NCBI RefSeq assembly: GCF_002954225.1 | Contig: NZ_PPTH01000009.1 | Location: 25,000 to 88,999 of the forward strand | Origin: Arthrobacter ruber | GTDB taxonomy: Bacteria; Actinomycetota; Actinomycetes; Actinomycetales; Micrococcaceae | Length of the DNA stretch: 64,000 nt | Direction of reading: 5' to 3' | Shown here: positions 48,789 to 57,600 of the stretch, one piece after another | Position numbering within the stretch: position 1 is the stretch's first letter | Layout: each line of letters starts with the position of its first letter | The notes under the pieces: model-generated | What the model saw: only the letters and a program-made list of their open reading frames with translations | Told to the model about the DNA's origin: nothing | Database searches by the model: none | Program-made: the position numbers and the translations under genes

Positions 48789-49424
48789 TCAGCCGTTGGC
48801 GCCGACCACCGCGAAGGCGACACCGATCGCCGCACCGAGAGCATAGCCCGCGAGCACCTGCGCCGGCGTGTGCGCCTGCAGGCGGACGCGGGACCACCCC
48901 ACGGCCGCGGGGACCACCAGGAGGAGGCATGCCCAGCCGCCGAGGAGGACGATGCACCCCGCGACCACGAACACGACGACAGCCGAGTGCGCTGACAGCT
49001 TCCACCAGAGGTTGACGACCAGCACCACGACGACGCCTCCCACGGTGCACAGAACGGCCCCGACGAGGACGCGCGGGGCGTCGAGGAGCAGCAGCAGCAC
49101 CAGACCCACACCGATCGACACGAGGGTCCCGGCGAGCACCGGCGTCCTCTGCCGGCGGTCACTGATGTGGTGGTCGACGAGGTGACCGCGGCGCACGAGG
49201 GCGACGACGACCAGCAGGGGGAGCGCCGTGGTGGAACCCACGGCCACGAGGGCGAGCAGGGCACCGCGGGGCCAGGGCGAGGAACCGAGGGCGGTCACTG
49301 CCAGGAACACCGACAGGAGGATCGCGGGTGCGAACACCTCGCTCACGGCTACAGCGAGCGACGTGGCAGGGCGCCGTGTGTGGGTGGGCAGGCCTGCGCT
49401 CATCGTGGGCGGACGGTCGGTCAC
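48789..49424 (-). CDS. PAP2-like membrane protein
   Basis: 211 aa with about six membrane helices. The C-terminal half resembles the PAP2 lipid phosphatase fold: KLSAHSAVVVFVV replaces the PSGH box and SRVRLQAHTPAQVLAG matches SR-x5-H-x3-D except that the last Asp is Gln. Activity is therefore uncertain. The GTG start has AGAGGAAC about 6 nt upstream. It is downstream of qcrB on the same strand but separated by a terminator. Confidence 0.7.
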   Translation of the reverse strand: MTDRPPTMSAGLPTHTRRPATSLAVAVSEVFAPAILLSVFLAVTALGSSPWPRGALLALVAVGSTTALPLLVVVALVRRGHLVDHHISDRRQRTPVLAGTLVSIGVGLVLLLLLDAPRVLVGAVLCTVGGVVVVLVVNLWWKLSAHSAVVVFVVAGCIVLLGGWACLLLVVPAAVGWSRVRLQAHTPAQVLAGYALGAAIGVAFAVVGANG

Positions 49425-49474
49425 GGTGGTTCCTCTTCCGGTGGAGTCGGTGGCGCGGGTGGACCCGGGGATGA

Positions 49475-49507
49475 CGAAGGGCCCGGACGGAGTGTCCGGG
49501 CCCTTCG
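49475..49507 (-). terminator. Terminator after qcrB
   Basis: A perfect 14-bp stem (49475-49488 with 49494-49507) and 5-nt loop, 17 nt after the qcrB stop. Confidence 0.8.
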
Positions 49508-49523
49508 ATCGGTCGGTCAGGTG

Positions 49524-51209
49524 CTAGTGGCTCGCGATCGACTCGCGGTCCTTCGCACCGGCGATCTCGCCATGGTGGTCCCCGTGGGAGGCCGCGAGTT
49601 CCTTCGGGGTGACCGGGGCAACCCGGTCCTCGAAGAAGAAGCGCGAGACGCGTCCGTGGACCTTGTCGAGCACGCTGATCTTACCGTCGGCGTCCGGGGT
49701 CGGGATCATGACCTCGGGTGAGTCGAAGCTGACGAGCCGGTAGCGTTTGTAGTCGTCGACGGGCTCGTGGACCTCGATGAACTCGCCGTGCGGCAGCCGG
49801 ACGATCCGACCGGTCTCCCGACCGTGCAGGGCGATCTCGCGGTCCTTGCGCTGCAGGGCCAGGGCGATGCGTCGCGTCACCATGAAGGCGAGGATCGGGC
49901 CGAGGATCACGAGGAACCGGAGCCAGTAGGTCACGTCGTTCAGCGACACCAGGAAGTGCGTGGCGATGAGGTCGGAGCTGGCAGCGGCCCAGAGGACGCA
50001 GTAGAACACGACGCCTGCGACGCCGATGGCGGTGCGGGTGGGAGCATTGCGCGGGCGGTCCAGCAGGTGGTGCTCACGCTTGTCCTTCGTGACCCAGGCT
50101 TCGATCCAGGGCCAGGCGAACATCAGGGTGAAGACGATCATGGCCGGGACGAGCGCGGGGATCAGGACGTTCAGCGACAGCGCGTTGACGCCCCAGGGGA
50201 AGGGGATCATGAACTCGAAGTCGAAGTTGTCGCCGATCGTGCCGGGCATCAGGCGCAGGGCGCCGTCCACCCATCCGATGTACCAGTCGGGCTGGGTGCC
50301 CGCCGACACGGGGGAGGGATCGTACGGTCCGTAGTTCCAGATCGGGTTGATGGTGAACGCCGCGGCGATCGCTGCGAGGACACCGAACACGATGAAGAAG
50401 AAGCCCGCTGCCTTGGCACCGAAGACGGGCCCCACCGGGTAGCCGACCACATTGGTGTTGGTCTTGCCGGGACCGGCGAACTGGGCGTGCTTGTGGAGCA
50501 CCAGCATGAACATGTGGATGGCGATCAGCAGCAGGATGACCGCGGGGATCAGGAGGATGTGCAGCACGTACAGGCGGCCGATGATCATGGTGCCCGGGAA
50601 CTCCCCACCGAAGAGGAAGAAGCTCAGGTAGGTACCCACCACGGGGATGGCCTTCATGACGCCGTCGATGATGCGGAGTCCGTTACCGGAGAGCAGGTCG
50701 TCGGGGAGCGAGTAGCCCGTGAAGCCGGCGGCCAGGCTCAGGACGAGCAGGACACAGCCGACGACCCAGTTGAACTCGCGCGGGCGGCGGAACGCACCGG
50801 TGAAGAACACACGCAGCATGTGCACTGCGACTGCGGCCACGAACAGCAGTGCGGCCCAGTGGTGGATCTGGCGCATGAACAGGCCGCCGCGGATGTCGAA
50901 GGAGATGTCCAGTGATGACGCGTAGGCCACCGACATCTCGACGCCGCGCAGGGGCAGGTAACTGCCCTCGTAGTGCGTCTCCGCCATCGACGGGTCGTAG
51001 AAGAAGGTGAGGAAGGTGCCCGAGAGCAGCAGGACGACGAAGGAGTACAGCGACACCTCGCCGAACATGAAGGACCAGTGGTCGGGGAAGATCTTCCGCC
51101 CGAACACCTTGACCATCCCTGACCCGCCGACGCGGGAGTCGACGTAGTCGGTGACCTTGCCCACGCGCGTCTTCGGCACGTAGGTGTGTGTCGCAGTTGA
51201 GCTGCTCAT
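49524..51209 (-). CDS. qcrB: Cytochrome bc1 complex cytochrome b subunit
   Basis: A 561-aa, multi-helix subunit with two b hemes that oxidises menaquinol. Heme-ligand helices include RQIHHWAALLFVAAVAVHMLRV and LLIAIHMFMLVLHKH; the quinone-site segment GYSLPDDLLSGNGLRI is in the region expected. A long cytoplasmic C-terminal extension after residue 420 is typical of actinobacteria. The ATG is 1 nt after the qcrA stop, so the two are coupled. Confidence 0.96.
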   Translation of the reverse strand: MSSSTATHTYVPKTRVGKVTDYVDSRVGGSGMVKVFGRKIFPDHWSFMFGEVSLYSFVVLLLSGTFLTFFYDPSMAETHYEGSYLPLRGVEMSVAYASSLDISFDIRGGLFMRQIHHWAALLFVAAVAVHMLRVFFTGAFRRPREFNWVVGCVLLVLSLAAGFTGYSLPDDLLSGNGLRIIDGVMKAIPVVGTYLSFFLFGGEFPGTMIIGRLYVLHILLIPAVILLLIAIHMFMLVLHKHAQFAGPGKTNTNVVGYPVGPVFGAKAAGFFFIVFGVLAAIAAAFTINPIWNYGPYDPSPVSAGTQPDWYIGWVDGALRLMPGTIGDNFDFEFMIPFPWGVNALSLNVLIPALVPAMIVFTLMFAWPWIEAWVTKDKREHHLLDRPRNAPTRTAIGVAGVVFYCVLWAAASSDLIATHFLVSLNDVTYWLRFLVILGPILAFMVTRRIALALQRKDREIALHGRETGRIVRLPHGEFIEVHEPVDDYKRYRLVSFDSPEVMIPTPDADGKISVLDKVHGRVSRFFFEDRVAPVTPKELAASHGDHHGEIAGAKDRESIASH

Positions 51210-51210
51210 G

Positions 51211-52233
51211 TCAGCCTCGCTCCCAGAAACTAGGTCCTACGGGTTCTTGGAAATCGCTTGAAGCGACGAGGTAGCCCTCGTCGTCGACTTCGATGGGTAG
51301 CTGTGGCAGCGGCCGCGCAGCCGGTCCGAAGATCACCTTGCACTCTTGCTCAAGGTCGAAGGTGGACTGGTGACAGGGGCACAGCAGATGGTGTGTCTGC
51401 TGTTCGTAGAGCGCTACCGGGCAGCCGACGTGCGTGCAGATCTTGGAATACGCGACAATTCCGTCGTAGCCCCAGTTCTCCCGGCCGGGAGAGGGGTTGA
51501 GTTCCTCGGGGTCGAGGCGCATGAGCAGGACGACCGCTTTGGCCTTCTCCTCGAGCTTGTTCTCGACCTCGTTGAGGCCTTCGGGGATGACATGGAACGC
51601 GGACCCGATGGTGACGTCGGACGCGCGGATGGGGGTACCACTGGGGTCGCGGGTCAGGCGGACGCCGGTGTCCCACATGGTCTGCTTCAGGCTGTTCCCG
51701 GGCAGGGGGCCGAGGTCGCGGAAGATCGCGATGGCCGGCAGGGGAGCGAGGATCGCCGCTCCGAGGAGCGTGTTGCGGATCAGCGGCCGACGCTTGATCC
51801 CGGACTCGTCCAGGATCTGGTTGACGATCTTCTCGGCGTCCTCGCGGTCCTGCTCGGGGCGGATCTCGTAGCGGCTCTCCGTCAGTTCGTGATCCGGCAT
51901 CAGCGTCTTGGCCCAGTGCACCATCCCTACTCCGATGCCGAGCATCGCGAAGGCGGTACCGAGTCCGAGCAGCAGGTTCTGGAGGCGCAGCCGCTCGACG
52001 GTCTCGTTGAGCGGTACGGCGAAGTATCCGACGAAGAAGAGCAGGGTGCCGAGCACCGAGATCATGAACAGAAGCGCGACCTGCCGCTCGGCCCGCTTCT
52101 CACCGCGCCGGCTCTTGTCGGCGATACGAGGCCGGTGCGGGGGGAGACCGGGATTCTGGAACGCGTCGAGCTCGCTGCCCGGCGTGGCGACGGTAACCGA
52201 GGTCCCGGGAGCGCCGTGACTAGAGTCGGCCAT
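51211..52233 (-). CDS. qcrA: Cytochrome bc1 complex Rieske iron-sulfur subunit
   Basis: About 340 aa. Three membrane helices in the N-terminal half (two near residues 50-110, one near 160-180) is the actinobacterial form. The [2Fe-2S] motifs CTHVGC and CPCHQSTFD carry the Cys and His ligands. The ATG at 52233 is preferred to that at 52245, because the upstream AAGAAGG would abut the latter with no spacing; the ribosome site for 52233 (GAGAGA) is modest. Confidence 0.95.
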   Translation of the reverse strand: MADSSHGAPGTSVTVATPGSELDAFQNPGLPPHRPRIADKSRRGEKRAERQVALLFMISVLGTLLFFVGYFAVPLNETVERLRLQNLLLGLGTAFAMLGIGVGMVHWAKTLMPDHELTESRYEIRPEQDREDAEKIVNQILDESGIKRRPLIRNTLLGAAILAPLPAIAIFRDLGPLPGNSLKQTMWDTGVRLTRDPSGTPIRASDVTIGSAFHVIPEGLNEVENKLEEKAKAVVLLMRLDPEELNPSPGRENWGYDGIVAYSKICTHVGCPVALYEQQTHHLLCPCHQSTFDLEQECKVIFGPAARPLPQLPIEVDDEGYLVASSDFQEPVGPSFWERG

Positions 52234-52308
52234 GATCTCTCTCATCCTTCTTCAGGTACTGCATACGAAAGTCTGTCTGTGATTCGTTCACGGTGTGCGC
52301 GTGGATGG

Positions 52309-53100
52309 TCAGGAGGACCTGGAGGTCAGCCACACGGTGAAGGCGATGATGACACCCAACCCGGCGACCCAGATGAAGAGTCCTTCGGAGACCGGGCCGA
52401 GTGAACCCAGTTCGGCTCCACCCGGGGAGCCCTGCTCCTCGATGGTCTTGAGGAAGGCGATGATGTCCTGCTTGTCCTCCGGGGAGATGTTGGCGTCGCT
52501 GAAGACGGGCATGTTCTGCGGACCCGTGACCATGGCCTCGTAGATGTGCTTCTCGCTGGTGCCGTCGATCGATGGCGCGAACTTGCCCTGGGTGAGGGCG
52601 CCGCCGGCGGCCGCAGCGTTGTGGCACATGGCGCAGTTGACGCGGAACAGCTCGCCGCCGTTGGAGGCGTCCCCCTGCGAGGCGTCGAGGATCTCCTCGG
52701 ACGGGATCGCGGGACCGGCGCCGAGGGATGCGACGTAGGCGGCCATCTGCCGGATCTGCTCCTCGGTGAACTGCACGGGCTTCGCCTGGGCCTGCGGGCC
52801 GTCCATCTGCATGGGCATGCGTCCCGAGCCCACCTGGAAGTCGACCGATGCGGCACCGACACCGACGAGCGACGGTGCCGCCTGCGATCCCGTGGCGCCC
52901 ATGCCATGACAGGAGGCGCAGTTGGCCGAGAACAGCTTGCTGCCCTCTTCGACGTCGTCCTGCGTGAATGTGGTGGTCTGCGCCTGCGCTTCATTAGCGG
53001 TGCTGGCTGCGGCGTAGAGCCCGCCGGTGACGAGGAGCGCCATCAGGAGCAGCGCGAATGCTGCAAGTGGGTGACGCCGCCTCTGGGAGAGTGCCTTCAC
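52309..53100 (-). CDS. qcrC: Cytochrome bc1 complex diheme cytochrome c subunit
   Basis: 263 aa with an N-terminal membrane anchor (about 11-33), two c-type heme sites CASCH (61-65) and CAMCH (156-160), and a C-terminal helix (LFIWVAGLGVIIAFTVWL). In actinobacteria it passes electrons directly to CtaC without a soluble cytochrome c. The GTG at 53100 has AGGAA 8 nt upstream; the frame is open to an ATG at 53148, the alternative start. Confidence 0.95.
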   Translation of the reverse strand: MKALSQRRRHPLAAFALLLMALLVTGGLYAAASTANEAQAQTTTFTQDDVEEGSKLFSANCASCHGMGATGSQAAPSLVGVGAASVDFQVGSGRMPMQMDGPQAQAKPVQFTEEQIRQMAAYVASLGAGPAIPSEEILDASQGDASNGGELFRVNCAMCHNAAAAGGALTQGKFAPSIDGTSEKHIYEAMVTGPQNMPVFSDANISPEDKQDIIAFLKTIEEQGSPGGAELGSLGPVSEGLFIWVAGLGVIIAFTVWLTSRSS

Positions 53101-53186
53101 GGAGTGGTTCCTGCCTTTTGTGGTACCAGAGCTGCTGGAGTTCTTCATTGAATTCTACCTCTAGTAGAAGAGTTTAGGTGCACCAG

Positions 53187-53825
53187 TTACTGGAGGAAGT
53201 AGATGATGATGAAGAGCCCGATCCAGACGACGTCGACGAAGTGCCAGTAGTACGAGGTCACGATGGCCGAGGTGGCTTCGAAGTGGCCGAACTGGCGGGC
53301 GATGAAGGCACGACCGATGATGAAGAGGAAGGCGATGAGCCCGCCGATCACATGGATGCCGTGGAAGCCGGTGGTGATGTAGAAGGCCGAGCCGAAGGCG
53401 TTCGAGGACAGTGCGACGCCCTCCGCGACGAGCTCGGCGTACTCATAGGCCTGCACCGAGACGAAGATCGCGCCCATGAGGAACGTGAGCAGGAACCACT
53501 CGACCATGCCCCACCGGCTGAAGGCGAACAGGCCGCCGGTGCGGCGGGGCTGCAGGCGCTCTGCGGCGAAGACGCCGAACTGGCAGCTGAAGGAGCTCGA
53601 CACCAGGATGACGGTGTTGATGAGGGCGAACGGCACGTTCAGCTTCTCGGTCTCCATGGCCCACAACTCGCTGGAGGTGGAGCGCAGGGTGAAGTACATG
53701 GCGAAGAGGCCGGCGAAGAACATCAGCTCGCTGGACAGCCACACGACGGTTCCGACGGAGACCATGTTGGGGCGGTTGAGCGCGGGATGCGGGGCAGTGC
53801 TGGGGGCTTGGGTCGCAGATGTCAC
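53187..53825 (-). CDS. ctaE: Cytochrome c oxidase subunit III
   Basis: A 212-aa, five-helix membrane subunit of the aa3 oxidase. Landmarks are [38 protein letters not shown] and [21 protein letters not shown]. The GTG start has no ribosome site and is 6 nt after CATAAT, so the transcript is likely leaderless. First gene of the ctaE-qcrCAB unit. Confidence 0.95.
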   Translation of the reverse strand: MTSATQAPSTAPHPALNRPNMVSVGTVVWLSSELMFFAGLFAMYFTLRSTSSELWAMETEKLNVPFALINTVILVSSSFSCQFGVFAAERLQPRRTGGLFAFSRWGMVEWFLLTFLMGAIFVSVQAYEYAELVAEGVALSSNAFGSAFYITTGFHGIHVIGGLIAFLFIIGRAFIARQFGHFEATSAIVTSYYWHFVDVVWIGLFIIIYFLQ

Positions 53826-53831
53826 AGAGTC

Positions 53832-53967
53832 ATTATGTCCCCAAGGACAACGCGATCACCAACGCGAAACGGCGCTCCGGAGCGTCGCGCAAACCTGCGG
53901 AGAGGCAGAACGCCCGTGTTTCCGCGGAAGTTCCCCGGGATGACTTTCTACAATTCGTAGATAATCT
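53832..53967. promoter_or_regulatory. Divergent leaderless promoters of ctaE and trpD
   Basis: On the minus strand CATAAT (53832-53837) is 6 nt before the ctaE GTG. On the plus strand TAATCT (53962-53967) is 6 nt before the trpD GTG. The 124 nt between holds no reading frame of note. Confidence 0.5.
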
Positions 53968-53973
53968 TGGACG

Positions 53974-55035
53974 GTGAGCGTGACAACCGCCCCCGCGGGG
54001 GGCCAACCGACCTGGCCGTCGATCTTCTCGTCCCTCCTGACGGGAGCCGATCTGAGCACCGCGCAGAGCCGGTGGGCGATGGACACGATCATGGCCGGCG
54101 AGGCGAGCCACGCCCAGATCGCGGGATTCCTGATAGCCCTCCGGGCCAAGGGCGAGTCGGTCGGGGAACTCGTCGGGCTGGTGGAGGCGATGCTGGGGCG
54201 GGCGCACCGCATCGCGGTCGAGGGACCGACCCTCGACATCGTCGGGACCGGGGGCGACGGCCTCAACACGCTCAACATCTCGACGATGTCCTCGCTGGTC
54301 GCTGTGGGCGCAGGGGCGAAGGTCGTCAAGCACGGGAACCGGGGTGCGTCCTCGGCCTCCGGGGCCGCCGACGTCATCGAGGAACTGGGCGTCCGGCTCG
54401 ACCTCGCACCGGCCGATGTCGCCCGCACCGTGGAGCGGGCCGGGATCACGTTCTGCTTCGCGCAGGTCTTCCACCCGTCGATGAAGCACGTCGCGGTGCC
54501 GCGCCGCGAGCTCGGCGTCCCGACGGCGTTCAACTTCCTCGGTCCGTTGAGCAATCCCGCCGGTGTGTCGGCGCAGGCGCTCGGGTGTGCCGATGCACGG
54601 ATGGCCCCCCTCATGGCCGGTGTCCTGGCGGCGCGGGGTATCCGCGCGCTGGTCTTCCGGGGCGACGACGGCCGCGACAAGCTGACGACCAGCGGGTCCT
54701 CCACGGTGTGGGAGGTCCGCGACGGGCAGGTGCAGGCGCACCAGGTGCACCCCGGCGACTTCGGTCTCGACGCCGTGCCGGTCGACGCGCTCCGCGGCAC
54801 CGACGCGGCGGGCAATGCGGCGGTGGTGCGCGCGGTCCTGGCGGGCCGCCCCGGACCGGTCCGCGACGCCGTTGTCCTCAATGCCGCCGCGGGCCTCGTG
54901 GCGCTCGACGACGCCTCCGACGGCACACTCGTCGGCAGGATCCGGTCGGCGATGGACCGCGCGCGTGCCTCCCTGGACACCGGCGCCGCCGCGGACGTGC
55001 TCGAGCGCTGGGTCGAGGTCAGCCGCTCCTACTGA
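53974..55035 (+). CDS. trpD: Anthranilate phosphoribosyltransferase
   Basis: A 353-aa enzyme of tryptophan synthesis that joins anthranilate and phosphoribosyl pyrophosphate. The PRPP motif [17 protein letters not shown], the [21 protein letters not shown] block and [12 protein letters not shown] are intact. It stands alone without other trp genes, as usual in this lineage. Two in-phase GTGs are possible (53974, 53980); the first is placed exactly 6 nt after the -10 box. Confidence 0.95.
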   Translation: MSVTTAPAGGQPTWPSIFSSLLTGADLSTAQSRWAMDTIMAGEASHAQIAGFLIALRAKGESVGELVGLVEAMLGRAHRIAVEGPTLDIVGTGGDGLNTLNISTMSSLVAVGAGAKVVKHGNRGASSASGAADVIEELGVRLDLAPADVARTVERAGITFCFAQVFHPSMKHVAVPRRELGVPTAFNFLGPLSNPAGVSAQALGCADARMAPLMAGVLAARGIRALVFRGDDGRDKLTTSGSSTVWEVRDGQVQAHQVHPGDFGLDAVPVDALRGTDAAGNAAVVRAVLAGRPGPVRDAVVLNAAAGLVALDDASDGTLVGRIRSAMDRARASLDTGAAADVLERWVEVSRSY

Positions 55036-55068
55036 ACCAGATGCGGTCCCGGAGCGCCTGCAGGTCCG

Positions 55069-55350
55069 TCAGCTGTCGAAGCCGAGGGAGAAGGCGGCGT
55101 CGAGGTCGTGCTGCGAGTAGGAGCGGAACGCGATCTGCGTCGTCGTCGACCGCACGCCCTCGACCTTCGACAGCCGGTCCGCGATGACGTCCGCGAGGTC
55201 CTCGTGCCGCGTGACACGCGCGATGGCGATGAGGTCCCACTCGCCGGTCACGGAGTAGACCTCGCTGATGCCCTCGATCTCGGAGATCGCCTGCGCGCTC
55301 TCGGGGATGCGCGCGGCGTCGGTCTGGATGAGGACGAATGCGGTGATCAT
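55069..55350 (-). CDS. Stand-alone Lrp/AsnC ligand-binding domain protein
   Basis: A 93-aa protein that is only the effector-binding (RAM) domain of Lrp/AsnC regulators: MITAFVLIQTDAARIPESAQ, the VYSVTGEWDLIAIARV core and FRSYSQHDLDAAFSLG. It has no DNA-binding helix-turn-helix. Such proteins may bind amino acids and modulate a full-length regulator. GAAAGG lies about 8 nt before the ATG. Its start overlaps the upstream DUF3054 gene stop by 4 nt; convergent with trpD. Confidence 0.85.
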   Translation of the reverse strand: MITAFVLIQTDAARIPESAQAISEIEGISEVYSVTGEWDLIAIARVTRHEDLADVIADRLSKVEGVRSTTTQIAFRSYSQHDLDAAFSLGFDS

Positions 55351-55799
55351 GGCGTGCCTTTCGCGGGGGTCGGGAAGCTCGGTCCTACGCTACCGGCAGG
55401 CGGCCTGCGGATCGCGCGGGCGACGACTCGCGGGGCCAGCAGGAACACGCCGAGGACGAGGAGCGTGACGACCTGGAAGCTGGGGGCCACCCCGGCGCCG
55501 GAGAGGGCGCGCAGTGCCAGTCCGCCCACCACGGTCCCGAGCCACAGGGTGAGACCGGTGGGCCGGAGGGCGGCCGGGGTTCGCCACGCGCGCGCCACGA
55601 CCGTGGTGACCGCGTAGGCGAACAGGAACGGCCAGGCGGTCTCCAGGACTCCGGCTGCGCTCACGCCGTGCTCGTGCGTGCGGCGTCCGGACGCGGCGAA
55701 CGCCAGGACGAGGGCGACGTCGGCCGCACACCAGGCGACGGCCGCGCGCGTGGCGCGGGGCTGCCGTGCCGGCGGGCGGACAGGGGGACGGGGGGCCAT
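55347..55799 (-). CDS. DUF3054-family membrane protein
   Basis: 150 aa with a short basic Pro-rich start and four predicted membrane helices; RRTHEHGVSAAGVLETAWPF and WRTPAALRPTGLTLWLGTV match the DUF3054 family (function unknown). The ATG is exactly 6 nt after TAGGCT, indicating a leaderless mRNA. Coupled by an ATGA overlap to the Lrp-domain gene. Confidence 0.8.
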   Translation of the reverse strand: MAPRPPVRPPARQPRATRAAVAWCAADVALVLAFAASGRRTHEHGVSAAGVLETAWPFLFAYAVTTVVARAWRTPAALRPTGLTLWLGTVVGGLALRALSGAGVAPSFQVVTLLVLGVFLLAPRVVARAIRRPPAGSVGPSFPTPAKGTP

Positions 55800-56148
55800 G
55801 GGGCCAGCCTAGTGGCTGTCGGTGTCGGACACGGAGGCCCCCGGTTCTCCTGCACGGAGGCTGTGTCCATCCAGGCCTCGTGGAGCGACCACGCGGAGGT
55901 GGACCGATACTGGTCCGCGCCGGCCGGGGGCGGCGAGGAGGTGTGCCGGAGCCCGCCGGAACCGGCACCCCCAGCCTTTCGGCGCCGCCCCGCTCGGGGT
56001 GCGGACGGTTCCGCGTTCGCGGGGCGCTGATGCGGAACATCCCTGTCCTCGATGCTCCTGCCGAGGGGTCGAGGGTGCCGGTACGCTCGTCGTCAGTCCG
56101 GCAACCGCCCGACGGAGCAGGGCAGTCCTTTCGTCCCGAGGAGCACTC
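55800..56148. other. 349-nt intergenic region
   Basis: Apart from TAGGCT (55806-55811, minus strand, -10 of the DUF3054 gene) and possibly TACGCT near 56083-56088 on the plus strand for the hydrolase gene, I see no gene, repeat or RNA. Confidence 0.35.
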
Positions 56149-56703
56149 ATGACAACCCTCCAGAATCGTCCCCATACGGCCCTGATGGTCATCGACGTGC
56201 AGAACGGCGTGGTTGCCGGCGCCCATGCGAGGGACGAGGTGGTCGCCAACATCAACACCCTGGTGGGCAAGGCCCGCGAGGAGTCCGTGCCGGTGGTCTG
56301 GGTTCAGCACACGGACGCCGACCTCGAGGCGGGGAGCGAGGCCTGGAAGCTGGTGCCGGAGATCGAGCGGCTCGGGTCCGAACCGCTCGTGCACAAGAAC
56401 CATGGCGATTCGTTCGAGGGCACCGACCTCGAGGAGGTGCTCGCAGCGGCCGGCGTCGGCCGGCTCGTGGTCACCGGGGCCCAGACGGATGCCTGCATCC
56501 GCTCGACCATCCACGGGGCATTCACCCGCGGGTACGACGTCACGCTGGTCGGGGACGCCCACACCACGGAGGATCTGAGCGCCTACGGGGCGCCCACCCC
56601 GGACAAGGTCATCGGCCACACCAACATGTACTGGCAGTACCAGTCGGCGCCCGGGCGCACGGCCTGTGTCGCCACGACAGGGGAGATCGACTACGGCGCC
56701 TAG
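56149..56703 (+). CDS. Isochorismatase-family cysteine hydrolase
   Basis: 184 aa. The catalytic triad of the family is visible: Asp16 (MVIDVQNG), Lys83 (VHKNHGDSF) and Cys116 (TGAQTDACIRST). Members hydrolyse amides such as nicotinamide or N-carbamoyl compounds, or isochorismate; the substrate here cannot be told. CGAGGAG lies 6 nt before the ATG. Followed by an unrelated regulator-like gene. Confidence 0.9.
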   Translation: MTTLQNRPHTALMVIDVQNGVVAGAHARDEVVANINTLVGKAREESVPVVWVQHTDADLEAGSEAWKLVPEIERLGSEPLVHKNHGDSFEGTDLEEVLAAAGVGRLVVTGAQTDACIRSTIHGAFTRGYDVTLVGDAHTTEDLSAYGAPTPDKVIGHTNMYWQYQSAPGRTACVATTGEIDYGA

Positions 56704-56909
56704 GGCCCGGCGGTGCGGACCGCTGCAGAGGAAGCGCCCGCCCACGGCTTCTTCCGACGCCATGTCCAACGATGCAATGCGCCCGCCGCGCACCGGGACG
56801 CGCAATCGCGCGCCAGGAGCCTGTACATCGGGCACGGGCTCCACAGACTGGCCCTACAGGACGCGCTTCCCAGCGCGCTTCACCGGCGGTCTCGGAGGAG
56901 TTTCCGGAA

Positions 56910-57413
56910 ATGGTCCCACCACGCCAGAGCGCTGCGGCCGACGAACTGTCCGTGCCGACCGGCACCCTGCCGCCGCACCGGTCCCGGCAGAACGCGGCTC
57001 CGTCATCGGTGTCCATCCTCTCCTCGGGTGCTGTGTGGTCGTCGATCGCGGCCGAGTTCGGGCTCCTTCCCGGCTCGGCCGTCGACGAACTCCTGGGTCC
57101 CGGGAGCCCCCCGGCCGGCTGCCTCGCCGCGGACCGGAGGATCCTCGGCGTCGCGACCCGCGCGGGCCGCGTCCTCTACCCGGGCTTCCAGTTCGATCCC
57201 GCCGTGCGTTCCGTGCAGCCGCTCATCGTCGGCGTGGCCCGGATCGGGCGATCCTCCGGCTGCAGGGACCGCAGGATCCTCGCCTGGTTCTGCGTCCCCA
57301 CCGCGCGTCTGGACGGAAAGCGTCCCGTGGACCGGATGCCGGACGCTGACGCCGTCCTCGCAGCCGCAGCGGCGGACCTCTCCTGGGACCATTGGCGGGG
57401 ACTGCTCAGCTGA
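56910..57413 (+). CDS. Xre/MbcA/ParS antitoxin-like protein without visible toxin
   Basis: 167 aa. A short N-terminal segment with a weak helix-turn-helix-like part (SVSILSSGAVWSSIAAEFG) is followed by GVATRAGRVLYPGFQFD and a C-terminal block ILAWFCVPTARLDGKRPVDR, then AVLAAAAADLSWDHW. This order resembles proteins with the MbcA/ParS toxin-binding region, in which a W..PN..L.G..P core is typical. No RES-type toxin gene is adjacent. GGAGGAG lies 7 nt before the ATG. The 206 nt before it hold no supported gene. Confidence 0.5.
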   Translation: MVPPRQSAAADELSVPTGTLPPHRSRQNAAPSSVSILSSGAVWSSIAAEFGLLPGSAVDELLGPGSPPAGCLAADRRILGVATRAGRVLYPGFQFDPAVRSVQPLIVGVARIGRSSGCRDRRILAWFCVPTARLDGKRPVDRMPDADAVLAAAAADLSWDHWRGLLS

Positions 57414-57600
57414 GGCAGGGCGCATGGCTGGCGGACACGGCCGCCCGTTCGACCCGGTGCGACCCCTCGGCGGGTGTCGCGGGAATGACGTTGGCCGGGC
57501 GCCTGATCGCGATGCGGCGCCCGTCGGCTGTCGCCAGGACGACGGGAGAGCGCGCAGAATCGGAACGGACGGATCCGAGGCGGCGGGAGGCGGACCTGGT

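Noticed and set aside
55268..55617. Plus-strand frames opposite the Lrp-domain and DUF3054 genes
   Set aside because: Shadows of two genes that have family matches and a 4-nt coupled overlap.
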